From Mangrovibacterium sp041596335 (GTDB lineage: Bacteria; Bacteroidota; Bacteroidia; Bacteroidales; Prolixibacteraceae), in assembly GCF_041596335.1 (NCBI RefSeq), contig NZ_JBFHIT010000006.1:74603-138602 (forward strand): 64,000 bases of DNA, written 5' to 3'. Below are positions 16,213 to 24,577 of the stretch, in pieces. The number at the start of each line of letters is the position of its first letter. The stretch's first letter is position 1. The translations under genes were made by a program, and so were the position numbers. The notes under the pieces are model-generated. The model made no database searches and was not told the DNA's origin. It worked only from the letters and a program-made list of their open reading frames with translations.

Positions 16213-17178
16213 TTAAATCGATTTTATTTTATTCTTCTCGTCAATCATTTCGTCAACTATCTTTTTGAACGAAGAATGCTCATTGCGGGGAATCAGTTGC
16301 TGATTTTCTCGTCGCTTGTGTTTCCAACGGCGATGCGACCACAACCAATATTCCGGTTTTTTTTGAATGATTTGTTCTATGATATCCACATAGCTTAGCA
16401 AAATATCGTGTTCCGATTCTCCGTCTCGATTTGCACTGATTTCGAAAAAATCGGCCACATACTGTCCTCTTTTCACCTTATGAATGTAGTGGAAAAACAC
16501 CGGAGTATTTGTTTTGCTGGCAATTTTTTGAGGCCCGCTAAAGAAAGGTGTTTCCTGATTCAGAAAAGTCGTCCAGTATTGCGATGCTGAAGGTGGGGTC
16601 TGATCGGCAGCCAACCACAGCATTCCATAGTTGGGGCCTTTGTTTATGGTAAATGATGCCCGGGGGGCGTTTTGCATCGGAACTTTGGTCGATCCATATT
16701 GAAGCCGCATTTTTGACATGTAGTCTTCCATCGGAGGGTTGCTTTTTAATGGACTGTAAACCCCATAGATTTCGTGTTTAACGTGTTTCGACAATCCCGC
16801 GTTCCATTCCCAGTTGTTGTAGTGGAAGCACAGCAAAAGAACTCCTTTTCCATCTTCAAAATTCTTATTCAGTCGGTCCACATGGTCGAAACGGACGTGC
16901 TTTTTCAATTTTTCAATCGGGAGTCTGTTCATCTTGATGGTTTCCAGGGTAATGTCGCAAAAATGGCGGTAGTATTTTTTAGCAATGGCATTCACCTCCT
17001 CTTCCGTTTTTTCGGGGAATGAATTTCGTAGGTTCTGATAAACCACTTTCTTGCGATAACCAATCAAATAGAAAACAAGGAAATAAAATAGATCAGAGAG
17101 TGCATATAAAACCGGAAACGGAAGGTATGCTAGTGCTTTTAACAACGCGACGCTCAGCCGCTGAACATATATTTTCAT
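16213..17178 (-). CDS. Lipid A acyltransferase of the LpxL/HtrB family
   Basis: A 321-residue member of the lysophospholipid/lipid A late acyltransferase family. A short N-terminal membrane anchor (about 15-40, hydrophobic, followed by GYRKKVVYQNL) leads into the cytoplasmic-face catalytic domain. The family catalytic dyad HX4(D/E) is present as H119-YNNW-E124. The conserved LWLAADQTPPSASQYWTTFLNQETPFFSGP block follows (about 188-217). These enzymes add a secondary acyl chain to lipid A at the inner membrane. Chain length and target position cannot be told. First gene of a likely two-gene operon. Confidence 0.88.
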   Translation of the reverse strand: MKIYVQRLSVALLKALAYLPFPVLYALSDLFYFLVFYLIGYRKKVVYQNLRNSFPEKTEEEVNAIAKKYYRHFCDITLETIKMNRLPIEKLKKHVRFDHVDRLNKNFEDGKGVLLLCFHYNNWEWNAGLSKHVKHEIYGVYSPLKSNPPMEDYMSKMRLQYGSTKVPMQNAPRASFTINKGPNYGMLWLAADQTPPSASQYWTTFLNQETPFFSGPQKIASKTNTPVFFHYIHKVKRGQYVADFFEISANRDGESEHDILLSYVDIIEQIIQKKPEYWLWSHRRWKHKRRENQQLIPRNEHSSFKKIVDEMIDEKNKIKSI

Positions 17179-17202
17179 CGTTTATTTTTCTTTTTAAAGC
17201 TG

Positions 17203-17210
17203 CAAAAGTA
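17203..17210 (-). promoter_or_regulatory. Probable -7 element for the lpxL-like gene
   Basis: TACTTTTG on the minus strand, 24 bp before the ATG, matches TAnnTTTG. No convincing -33. Confidence 0.4.
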
Positions 17211-17236
17211 GAACTTTTTACGAAACCCTTCGATGT

Positions 17237-18097
17237 CTAGTTTGCACGTGCCAGCATGATTCCGGTGAATGATTTTTTAGTCGCCAGATAGTCACTCAGG
17301 GGCACATCCGAAATGACTACTTTTTCGAGCACCGAGGATGCATGTAGCATGTGCACCCGACCATCAACCCAAACTACAAAGCCAACATGGGCAATGTCCA
17401 ATCCGGCAATGCTTGTCGTGATACCAATCAGATCTCCGTTTTTCAGAAATTTTTCCTTGGTTTCAAGTTCTTCCTTAGGAATATAAAAATGATTGCTGCT
17501 GCTGATTCGTTGTTCATGTGCTGCTATTTCCCGAATCATTTCCGGATTGTTTTTAAGAAGCTGATAGCTATCGGGATGTGTCGACATGAAATTTATGGTC
17601 TTTTGCCACGGTTCCTGAAACGTGTTGTCGAGCGGGCTTATGATTCCCTTTTGGGCATTATCAAGCAGCCAGTCGCTAAAGTAGTGTAAACGTGAGAGAT
17701 ATCCGTCGCGATGGCCGCCACGATAGCGAATTCTTTCCAACTCGTTGGCGTAGCTTCCGAAATCGGTTTTCCCCGATTTAATGGTTCGGGCAAGTGCCAG
17801 ACAGGTTTCATCGAATGTGGTGCAATCCAATTCACGCAAATTGACCACCAAACGCTCGGCTTCTCCATTTTCCAGCGTGTACGACACATACGGAGTTCCA
17901 AGGAAGGTTTTGCCGATTTTGATCAGTAGTTCTCCTGTGGGAAGTTTTCTATCTGGCGTAAACTGCATTAGTTTGTTTTCAACCCGGAGTGTATCGTCCT
18001 CGCAGGCGATCAGTTCTGTTTTCGACTGATTGCCGGGCTGGCTGTTGCAGGCATGGCCCCAAATGAATAAAAACAGAATTACTGAAATGAACTTCAT
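17237..18097 (-). CDS. DUF1460 amidase-like envelope protein
   Basis: 286 residues starting from the ATG at 18095-18097 (a TTG two codons upstream is also in frame). The N-terminus is a signal sequence ending in GHAC, possibly a lipoprotein site although the lipobox is weak. The body matches DUF1460 (PF07313), an NlpC/P60-like cysteine amidase fold: the likely nucleophile sits in the ELDCTTFDETCLALA segment, followed by RGGHRDGYLSRLHYFSDWL, and the His site near IAHVGFVVWVDGRVHMLHAS. Family members are proposed to act on N-acetylmuramoyl-alanine or peptidoglycan fragments. It is followed by the acyltransferase gene 58 bp downstream. Confidence 0.8.
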   Translation of the reverse strand: MKFISVILFLFIWGHACNSQPGNQSKTELIACEDDTLRVENKLMQFTPDRKLPTGELLIKIGKTFLGTPYVSYTLENGEAERLVVNLRELDCTTFDETCLALARTIKSGKTDFGSYANELERIRYRGGHRDGYLSRLHYFSDWLLDNAQKGIISPLDNTFQEPWQKTINFMSTHPDSYQLLKNNPEMIREIAAHEQRISSSNHFYIPKEELETKEKFLKNGDLIGITTSIAGLDIAHVGFVVWVDGRVHMLHASSVLEKVVISDVPLSDYLATKKSFTGIMLARAN

Positions 18098-18132
18098 GGT
18101 CAACGTTGATTGATTTTTACCGAGGGAAATTA

Positions 18133-18140
18133 CAAAAATA
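18133..18140 (-). promoter_or_regulatory. Probable -7 element for the DUF1460 gene
   Basis: TATTTTTG on the minus strand lies 35 bp upstream of the start codon and matches TAnnTTTG. The -33 is not evident. Confidence 0.4.
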
Positions 18141-18239
18141 TTTTTAGTGTGAGATTGAGCGGGTGAATCGAAGTCACGCGGTCAATTGGAGTAAAAGCCT
18201 ACGAGAAAGCTCGCCTGCAGCGAACTACCCGAGTCACAT

Positions 18240-18271
18240 TTGAGTGCTTGACTTCAAGTCAAAACCTCATT
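18240..18271. repeat. 32-nt intergenic hairpin repeat, copy A
   Basis: TTGAG, a 15-bp palindrome (TTGACTT C AAGTCAA, 18249-18263) and CCTCATT. It has the same length and frame as the copies at 24520-24551 and 61564-61595; the differing stem bases are changed in pairs. It lies between divergent genes upstream of the ECF sigma factor. Confidence 0.6.
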
Positions 18272-18470
18272 CCAAGGTTCCAACGCGCGTTTGAGCCGTT
18301 TGCTGGTTGATTTAAAAGTAACCCGATCAGTTGTTGTTAGGTTCGCAATCAACTATTCGGTGAAACAAAGTAGGGTATTTGCAGCTTTATGCGGTACATT
18401 TCCGAAAAGCGGAAAGATTTCCTTAAATTATCAAACGGAAATTAGTTGGACAACCAAAGCGAAAAATCAA

Positions 18471-18953
18471 TTGAAAGCGCACGAATTTAAACATTTGTTT
18501 GATCAGTATTTCGATGCAATCCGCCGCTATATATACTACCGGTCGGGCGATCGGGAATTAGCTACTGATGTGGCGCAGGAAGCTTTTATGAAGCTTTGGG
18601 AGAAGCAAATTCCTTTTCAACTGAAAGAAAATGTGGGATTGCTATATAAAATGGCATCCGATTTATTTGTAAGCCGTTACCGGCATCAAAAAGTTGAATG
18701 GGAGTACTTGAAAAAGTTGGAATTAGACCTCGAGGATGAGTCGCCGGCCGAAAGGCTGGAATACACAGAGCTTAAGAAACGATACGAGGAAGCCTTGGGG
18801 AGCCTGTCGGAAAAGCAGAGAATGGTTTTTTTAATGAGTCGGTTGGATGGATTAAAATATCAGGAAATTGCAGATCGGCTACAAATTAGTGTCAAGGCTG
18901 TCGAGAAACGAATGAGTGTTGCCTTGAGTTATTTAAAATTGAAATTGCGTTGA
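18471..18953 (+). CDS. ECF-type RNA polymerase sigma factor
   Basis: A 160-residue ECF sigma factor when started at the TTG at 18471 (LKAHEFKHLFDQYF). The frame stays open upstream to 18291, but that extension has no sigma similarity and contains no ATG, only TTG and GTG options, so the true start is a rare codon either way. Region 2 is DQYFDAIRRYIYYRSGDRELATDVAQEAFMKLW; region 4 is LSEKQRMVFLMSRLDGLKYQEIADRLQISVKAVEKRMSVAL. There is no region 1 or 3, as expected. It directly precedes a FecR anti-sigma (2-bp gap) and a TonB receptor, the classical cell-surface signalling order, so it should transcribe this cassette on an external signal. Confidence 0.88.
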   Translation: MKAHEFKHLFDQYFDAIRRYIYYRSGDRELATDVAQEAFMKLWEKQIPFQLKENVGLLYKMASDLFVSRYRHQKVEWEYLKKLELDLEDESPAERLEYTELKKRYEEALGSLSEKQRMVFLMSRLDGLKYQEIADRLQISVKAVEKRMSVALSYLKLKLR

Positions 18954-18955
18954 CC

Positions 18956-19828
18956 ATGAAAACAGAATCAGGACATACACATTCACCAAAGCCCGACTGG
19001 CAAAAGTTGGAGGAGTTGAACAGTAAACTTCAGGTTAACTGGGAGGATCCAAAAGAAGCAATTTGGGCGAAAATGGAGAATCAGCTTACCGAAAAAGAGG
19101 CAGCTCCAGCTCGTGTTATCTTCTTGTATCGAAAAGAGTTTCGGCTAGCGGTGGCAGCATTGGTTGCTGTTATGCTTGCAATGTCGGCTTTTATGCGTTA
19201 CTATGCTGATTCCTATCAAATTAAGGCTGGCGAACATCTGGTGGTGAAATTGCCGGACAATTCGCAGGTTCACATGAACGCCGAATCGTCCATTTCGTAT
19301 CACCCGTTTTGGTGGGCGTTTGCTCGCGATCTGGAGTTTGAAGGCGAAGCCTATTTTGAGGTAAAAAAGGGGAGCCGCTTTCAGGTGGAATCAACAAACG
19401 GCACAACCACCGTCCTTGGAACCAGTTTCAATATTTATTCGCGCAATGAAGCGTATCGGGTAACTTGCCTCACCGGGAAAGTAAAGGTGAGCAATCCGGC
19501 AGGAACAGAGCAGGTAGTTCTGGAACCCAATGAAAAAGCAGAGTGGGGGGGAGATGCCTTTTTCAAAATAAACTATGAAAGCCAACAGGATATCGCCTGG
19601 ACAACCAATCAGTTCGTATTTACTGCGCGGTCTGTTCACGAAGTATTCGACGAAATTGCACGTCAGTATAACATTCAGATTGAAGTGGCAGATGGAATTG
19701 CTTATACGTACAGTGGAAATTTCATGAAGCAAAATGACATTCGTTCCGTATTGGGATATGTCTGTCGCCCGTTTGGTCTTAACTTTACCGAAGTAACAGC
19801 CGGTGTTTTCCGAATCGAAAAAAACTAG
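18956..19828 (+). CDS. FecR-type anti-sigma factor
   Basis: 290 residues from the ATG at 18956 (a TTG overlapping the sigma stop at 18950 is also possible). The layout is that of Bacteroidota FecR proteins: a short cytoplasmic N-terminus that would hold the sigma factor, one transmembrane helix (about 64-84, FRLAVAALVAVMLAMSAFM), then the periplasmic FecR domain with LPDNSQVHMNAESSISYHPFW, ARDLEFEGEAYFEV and VLGTSFNIYSR, and a C-terminal STN-interacting domain (VHEVFDEIARQYNIQIEV, DIRSVLGYVCRPFGLNF). It transmits ligand binding by the TonB receptor to the sigma factor. It is translationally coupled to the sigma gene. Confidence 0.92.
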   Translation: MKTESGHTHSPKPDWQKLEELNSKLQVNWEDPKEAIWAKMENQLTEKEAAPARVIFLYRKEFRLAVAALVAVMLAMSAFMRYYADSYQIKAGEHLVVKLPDNSQVHMNAESSISYHPFWWAFARDLEFEGEAYFEVKKGSRFQVESTNGTTTVLGTSFNIYSRNEAYRVTCLTGKVKVSNPAGTEQVVLEPNEKAEWGGDAFFKINYESQQDIAWTTNQFVFTARSVHEVFDEIARQYNIQIEVADGIAYTYSGNFMKQNDIRSVLGYVCRPFGLNFTEVTAGVFRIEKN

Positions 19829-19834
19829 TCCGTT

Positions 19835-22396
19835 TTGAAATACATTCTGATCGTTAGTTACCTTTTATTGATCAGTAATTTTGGCTTTGGCCAACAGCTC
19901 GATCTTCGCTATCAGGAAAAACCCCTGAATGAAATTTTGTTGGATCTGCGTGATCGTTACGATTGTCAGTTTTCGTTCGACGATGCCAAACTTTCAACCT
20001 ATCGGGTAAGCGTTAAACAAACATTCCGAACTACGACAGAGGCGTTGGATGTTTTATTGAAAGACCTTCCGCTTGACTATGAAAAAGCCGGAGAGGTTTT
20101 TTTGATTTTCAACAGGGAGGTGCTTCCAGTATCTAGAATTTATCGAATATCAGGTCTGGCTATGGATGCAAACAATGGTGAATCTTTGCCTTTTGCGTAT
20201 GTCCGGATTAATGAAAAAGGACTGATCACCGATCAGAACGGTGCCTTTTCTTTTCGGTCTGATACTGATAGTACATTCCAAATTAGCATTTCTTATCTCG
20301 GTTATTACTTGATCGATACGCTGGTGGCCGAAGGCTTGCTTCAGCAATTCAACTTAAAACCATCGTTGGTTCGGCTAAAAGAGATTCGGGTTGAGGGCGT
20401 TCCAATTGTTCGATCAGTACAAATAGGGCAACAAGCCGGCGAAATTCGGTTGAACCATCAGGTAGCGCAAAGTTTGCCCGGCTATGGCGACAATTCGGTT
20501 TTCAACTTGTTGCGCTTACAACCGGGGATTCTAGCAGCAGGTGAGCAGTCGAACGATTTAATTATTCGCGGAAGTTACGAAGGACAAAGTCAGGTACTGT
20601 TTGATGGTTTCACGCTGTTTGGAATGAAGAATTTTAACGATAATATCAGTGCGGTTAATCCGTTTATGGCAAAGGATATCAGGGTAATGAAAGGCGGTTT
20701 TGCAGCAGAGTATGGCGATCGGGTTGGCGGAATTGTTCAAATTACCGGAGTGTATGGCAACCCAGACGATTGGCAAATGCAGCTTAGCGTGAATAACATG
20801 ACCATGAATGGGTGGTTAAGTGTTCCTTTAGGCGGGAACACGTCGCTTGTGATGGCTGTGCGTCAGACTTATTACGAATTGTACGAAAAAAATCAGCTGA
20901 CACTGGGCTCTAGCGGGCGCTCCGGCAGAGGTAGTACGATTGATCGGTATGTGTATCCCGATTACAACTTTGGTGATTTAAATGCGAAGCTATCCGGCAA
21001 AACAGATGGCGGCGATTTTTACAGCTTCAGCTTTTTCAGGGGGCACGACCGTTATGTGTATGGGTTGGAGTATGAAACACAGAGCCAACGAAATAGGGTG
21101 GAATACGAAGACAAGGAAAAAAACCTGCAATACGGGGCATCGGCTCAATACAGCAAAGCATGGGCAAAGGGGCTGCGAACCCAAACTACGGTGGCCTATT
21201 CATCACTTGAAACCGAAGTGTTTAATTTGCGCGAGTCGTCAGGGCAGCAAGGAGGCACAGGAGGAAGTGGCGGAAACGGACAAGGAAATGGCGGAAACGA
21301 CCTTTCGGGTGACACCGGAAACACGACAAGTGTATGGAATACTGATGTGGATGATTTTAACCGGAATAAAATTTCGGAATTCCGGTTCGAGCTCCGAAAT
21401 CATTTGCCGTTGCACGAAAAACACCGATTGGGGTTTGGCTTCGGACTGCTTCAGAATGAAATTCATTTTCAGGAAGATTCTTTTAACCTTAATCTGGCGC
21501 GCGAGAAAAATCGGATATCACGGATGCATGTTTATTTAGAAGACCACTTCACCGTTTTTCCGCAGCTCCAACTTATTGCCGGACTTCGTTCTGATCTGGT
21601 TCCCAATTTGAATCGGACGGATTGGCAGCCACGAATTTCGGCCAATTATGAACTCAGTAAATCGGTCAGGGTCACTGCTTCGTGGGGCACATACCGGCAA
21701 TACATTTCCCGAACTTCGGTGATCGATGCTTTAGGCAACTACCGCTATCTTTGGGCTGCCTGCAACGATTCTGATATTCCGGTGTTGTGGTCTCGGCAAG
21801 CGATTGCCGGAATTAGCTGGAATCGATCCGGTTTTCTGTTCAGTGTTGAAGCCTACCGAAAACATACCAAGGGGTTGAGCCGCTATATCGACGTGTCGAC
21901 TGGTAGCGGCTTGTTCCGGGGCGATGCCAAAACTTCCGGGCTCGATTTCTTTTTGAAAAAAGACTGGGAAGGACACAGCTTTTGGGTGACTTACACGCTC
22001 AGTGAGACCAAAGAACATTTTTCGTATTTCGAATCAGAGCAGTATCAGCCAGCATTACACGATCAGCGACACGAACTGAAAACCGCAGCAGTACTCAATT
22101 TTGAGCCGTTTTTTCTATCGGCTAATTATGTTTTCGGCTCTGGTTTCCCCGGGTTGTTGGACGATTCGTCTGTCGAAGGGAGACCCTATCATCGTTTTGA
22201 CACGGCTTTAAGTTATCGATGGATTAAACCGAAGTATAGCATGGAAGCCGGGATCTCTATTCTGAATGTCTTCAATTATGAAAACATAAAGTACGCCAAC
22301 TTTGTGCGTATTCCCGACGATCAGGAGGCAACGCTAGACGTGTCGGCCGAGGCTGTTCCGTTTACACCAACCGTTTTTTTAAAACTAGCGTTCTAA
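19835..22396 (+). CDS. TonB-dependent receptor with STN signalling domain
   Basis: 853 residues starting at a TTG (19835-19837), 6 bp after the FecR stop; no in-frame ATG lies within the signal peptide, so the rare start looks real. Order: signal peptide (cut near FGFGQ-Q), STN/secretin-like domain about 20-95 (LNEILLDLRDRYDCQFSFDD), carboxypeptidase-regulatory-like repeat about 105-180 (ISGLAMDANNGESLPFAYV), plug about 195-310 (LPGYGDNSVFNLLRLQPGI, LIIRGS, GFAAEYGDRVGGIVQITG), and a 22-strand barrel ending in Phe. An extracellular-type insertion about 468-498 is built almost only of Gly, Asn, Ser, Gln. There is no SusD partner, so a starch/glycan Sus pair is unlikely. The substrate is unknown; it is the sensing arm of the sigma/FecR system. 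Confidence 0.9.
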   Translation: MKYILIVSYLLLISNFGFGQQLDLRYQEKPLNEILLDLRDRYDCQFSFDDAKLSTYRVSVKQTFRTTTEALDVLLKDLPLDYEKAGEVFLIFNREVLPVSRIYRISGLAMDANNGESLPFAYVRINEKGLITDQNGAFSFRSDTDSTFQISISYLGYYLIDTLVAEGLLQQFNLKPSLVRLKEIRVEGVPIVRSVQIGQQAGEIRLNHQVAQSLPGYGDNSVFNLLRLQPGILAAGEQSNDLIIRGSYEGQSQVLFDGFTLFGMKNFNDNISAVNPFMAKDIRVMKGGFAAEYGDRVGGIVQITGVYGNPDDWQMQLSVNNMTMNGWLSVPLGGNTSLVMAVRQTYYELYEKNQLTLGSSGRSGRGSTIDRYVYPDYNFGDLNAKLSGKTDGGDFYSFSFFRGHDRYVYGLEYETQSQRNRVEYEDKEKNLQYGASAQYSKAWAKGLRTQTTVAYSSLETEVFNLRESSGQQGGTGGSGGNGQGNGGNDLSGDTGNTTSVWNTDVDDFNRNKISEFRFELRNHLPLHEKHRLGFGFGLLQNEIHFQEDSFNLNLAREKNRISRMHVYLEDHFTVFPQLQLIAGLRSDLVPNLNRTDWQPRISANYELSKSVRVTASWGTYRQYISRTSVIDALGNYRYLWAACNDSDIPVLWSRQAIAGISWNRSGFLFSVEAYRKHTKGLSRYIDVSTGSGLFRGDAKTSGLDFFLKKDWEGHSFWVTYTLSETKEHFSYFESEQYQPALHDQRHELKTAAVLNFEPFFLSANYVFGSGFPGLLDDSSVEGRPYHRFDTALSYRWIKPKYSMEAGISILNVFNYENIKYANFVRIPDDQEATLDVSAEAVPFTPTVFLKLAF

Positions 22397-22679
22397 ATGG
22401 GGCGGAGGTGAGGCCGTATTCAACCGTTTTCGAATCGGAGGTCAGAATATCTATCGGCAACCTGCAAATACAGCCGCGAAAATTGGTCTGTTCCGCCATG
22501 CCCGGTTTGCCACGTTGAGTTTTTGTTTGTTTTAAACCTTTCGTTTCACTTGTTTATCTTCTCGCTTTCGCGTACGCTTAAAAAGTTTGTCATTTTTTTT
22601 CTCTTTTGGGTAGGGTAAATGAACCTTGGTGCGGTTTGCTATTGAAAATGTCTTAATAGAAACGTTAAACTAATTCGTT

Positions 22680-23465
22680 ATGAAAACAATCGCACGCACA
22701 ATCGGAACAATGGTCTTGTCACTTTTGCTTGCAGCGCCGGTAGTTTATGCACAGACTACCGATCAGGACAAAGACCAGATTCAACAAAAGGATCAGGACA
22801 GGGACCAATTAAAGGATGGTACTTGTGTTACTTTGGACGGTGATCAGGATCAATTGAAGACTCAGGACAGAGATCAATTGAAAGACGGAACCGGTGACGG
22901 TATGCCGGATCAACTGCAAACTCGTGATCGTTTGCATGTGGATCTGACTGATGAACAAGTTACTTTGATGGAGGCAAATCAAGAGTCAGCCAAGCAGTTT
23001 CGGGCAGCATTTCAAGCGACTATGACCGAAGAGCAAAAAGCGATTTTGGAGAATGCGGAAATGACCCGCGAACAAAAACGCGAAGCATTAATGGCTACAT
23101 TCACTGAAGCGCAGTTGGAGATGGTACAGGCACAGGAACAAATAAGGGCTGAAAATCGCCAACAATTGCGGAACACGGTTAGCACCGAACAAATGAAGCA
23201 GGTTCGTCAGCAGTTGCAACAATCAGAAAACTGTGAGAATGCTACCGCTGTTCAGGAACAAGCTCGTCAGCAAGTGAGACAACAAAATCGCGAGAATGCA
23301 CAGGAACAAGCACAAGAGCAGAGTCAGGAAGAAGCACAGGAACAGGCACAAGAGCAAAGTCAGGAAGAAGCACAACAACAAGCGCAACAACAAGGTTCTG
23401 AAAATTCAGGCGCTGGTACCGGTGGCAATGGCGGAGGCAACGGTAATGGAAACGGAGGAAACTAA
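22680..23465 (+). CDS. Secreted Gln/Asp-rich repeat protein with LTxxQ-like motifs
   Basis: 261 residues, not clearly assignable to a family. Signal peptide about 1-24 (cut after VVYA). Residues 26-85 carry repeats of the type DQDRDQLKDGT (acidic, Asp/Gln rich). Residues 86-175 are helical and contain five spaced motifs LTDEQ (89), MTEEQ (115), MTREQ (128), FTEAQ (141) and VSTEQ (167), reminiscent of the LTxxQ motif of Spy/CpxP periplasmic chaperones. Residues 192-238 are Gln/Glu/Ala repeats, with a 12-residue unit doubled exactly. The tail (239-261) is Gly/Asn only, like the insertion in the TonB receptor two frames upstream. No membrane anchor. It sits between the receptor and a beta-barrel gene, so it may be the cassette's periplasmic or surface effector. 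Confidence 0.75.
   Translation: MKTIARTIGTMVLSLLLAAPVVYAQTTDQDKDQIQQKDQDRDQLKDGTCVTLDGDQDQLKTQDRDQLKDGTGDGMPDQLQTRDRLHVDLTDEQVTLMEANQESAKQFRAAFQATMTEEQKAILENAEMTREQKREALMATFTEAQLEMVQAQEQIRAENRQQLRNTVSTEQMKQVRQQLQQSENCENATAVQEQARQQVRQQNRENAQEQAQEQSQEEAQEQAQEQSQEEAQQQAQQQGSENSGAGTGGNGGGNGNGNGGN
23301..23372 (+). repeat. 36-bp tandem repeat, two copies, in the Gln-rich gene
   Basis: The unit (23301-23336 and 23337-23372) differs at only two positions between copies and encodes QEQAQEQSQEEA. A degenerate Gln/Ala continuation follows. Such in-frame repeats change copy number easily, giving length variation between strains. Confidence 0.75.
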
Positions 23466-23560
23466 ACGAATTGCATAATTCGTTCAAACGGTAAATTCGC
23501 AACTCGACTTTGATTAACTCGGCAAAACTCTGTGGCCCGGGAAACCAACCACAGAGTTTT
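23465..23560 (+). terminator. Two hairpins between the Gln-rich gene and the beta-barrel gene
   Basis: AACGAATT (23465-23472) pairs with AATTCGTT (23477-23484) right at the stop codon. AAAACTCTGTGG (23524-23535) pairs perfectly with CCACAGAGTTTT (23549-23560), ending 18 bp before the next ATG. The second has only four T after it, so partial read-through is likely and it could set the ratio between the two products. Confidence 0.5.
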
Positions 23561-23578
23561 CCATAGCAGGAAAACGGT

Positions 23579-24487
23579 ATGAAACTGAAATTAATACTTG
23601 CAGTTGTAGCCCTTTTAGGCAGTCAGGCGCTGATGAGCCAGATTAATCGGGTTGAAGTGAAAGACCCGGATCGTATGGCACGGATTGATTCTTTGCTGAA
23701 CGATGTGTTATTTGGGGCAGATGATCTTGAGTCGCTATTTATAGGCAAACAGCATTTTCAGTTTATTTATGCCGGAACCAATTTCAACAGCAAAACCTTC
23801 TTTGCCGGGCGCGAAATTGGGAGCAACCAGTATAACCTTTCAGGACAGCTTTATTACATGCACTCCGTCGGGTTTTTTGCCGGTGTTTCGGGTAGTTGGT
23901 ACAGCGAACTCGATCCGAACTATCGAACCACTGTTATTAGCGCCGGCTTTGGTAAAGGCCTCAAGAAATATCCGTTTTTCCGCTATCGTTTTTCCGCCGA
24001 TTATTTTCTGTTTCATGTCGATGACCCCGATTTCGATCCATTGTACAGTTCAAGTTTCAACGCAGGTTTTACCCTGAAATCGAAAAAGCTTGGAACCCGG
24101 TTGGATGGTTCACTGCTGGTGGGACAGGAGTTTGGACAACAACTATCGTGGGACGTGTATGCGTATCTGAATCTTGCTCGGTTTGGCCGCTTCAAATACT
24201 TGCGTTTGGAGCCTGAAGTTTCGTTGTTTTTTGGATCGGAAGCAGCCGAGTTTTTGTTGAGTGAAGCGATTATTGACGAATCCACAAGTACCGAAATTAC
24301 AAGCTACTACAAAGATGTTTTTGGCTTGTTGAATGTTCAATTGCAACTTCCGTTAAGTTTGAGTTTGAAAAATTTCAATCTGGAAGTTTCGTACAATTAT
24401 AATTTCCCCCAAACGGTTAGCGACAGCCAAAGCTACCCGGATGCTTCTTACTTCCGGGTGTCGCTAGGCTATTTCATCAATTTGTAA
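23579..24487 (+). CDS. Outer-membrane beta-barrel protein of unknown function
   Basis: 302 residues, family not recognised. Signal peptide about 1-20 (LAVVALLGSQALMSQ). A short acidic N-terminal stretch (MARIDSLLNDVLFGADDLESLF) is followed by about 260 residues of alternating aromatic/hydrophobic strands (for example NLSGQLYYMHSVGFFAGVSGSWY and LEVSYNYNF), and the end YFRVSLGYFINL fits a barrel terminus, though the last residue is Leu rather than Phe. It follows the Gln-rich gene by 113 bp on the same strand. It is probably the last gene of the sigma/FecR/TonB cassette. Confidence 0.7.
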   Translation: MKLKLILAVVALLGSQALMSQINRVEVKDPDRMARIDSLLNDVLFGADDLESLFIGKQHFQFIYAGTNFNSKTFFAGREIGSNQYNLSGQLYYMHSVGFFAGVSGSWYSELDPNYRTTVISAGFGKGLKKYPFFRYRFSADYFLFHVDDPDFDPLYSSSFNAGFTLKSKKLGTRLDGSLLVGQEFGQQLSWDVYAYLNLARFGRFKYLRLEPEVSLFFGSEAAEFLLSEAIIDESTSTEITSYYKDVFGLLNVQLQLPLSLSLKNFNLEVSYNYNFPQTVSDSQSYPDASYFRVSLGYFINL

Positions 24488-24519
24488 CCGGGCAGGTCGG
24501 TTGAGGGTTCTGCTTGGAA

Positions 24520-24551
24520 TTGAGGACTTCACTTGAAGTGAAGCCCTCATT
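24520..24551. repeat. 32-nt intergenic hairpin repeat, copy B
   Basis: TTGAG, then CTTCACTT G AAGTGAAG (24527-24543), then CCCTCATT. It aligns without gaps to copy A. It lies between convergent genes (beta-barrel and malQ), where it could also serve as terminator. Confidence 0.6.
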
Positions 24552-24577
24552 GATCGTTCGGTCGATTAGTTCCGTCC

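Noticed and set aside
20982..21539. 185-codon plus-strand frame inside the TonB receptor
   Set aside because: It is another reading frame of well-conserved barrel sequence, so it is a shadow.
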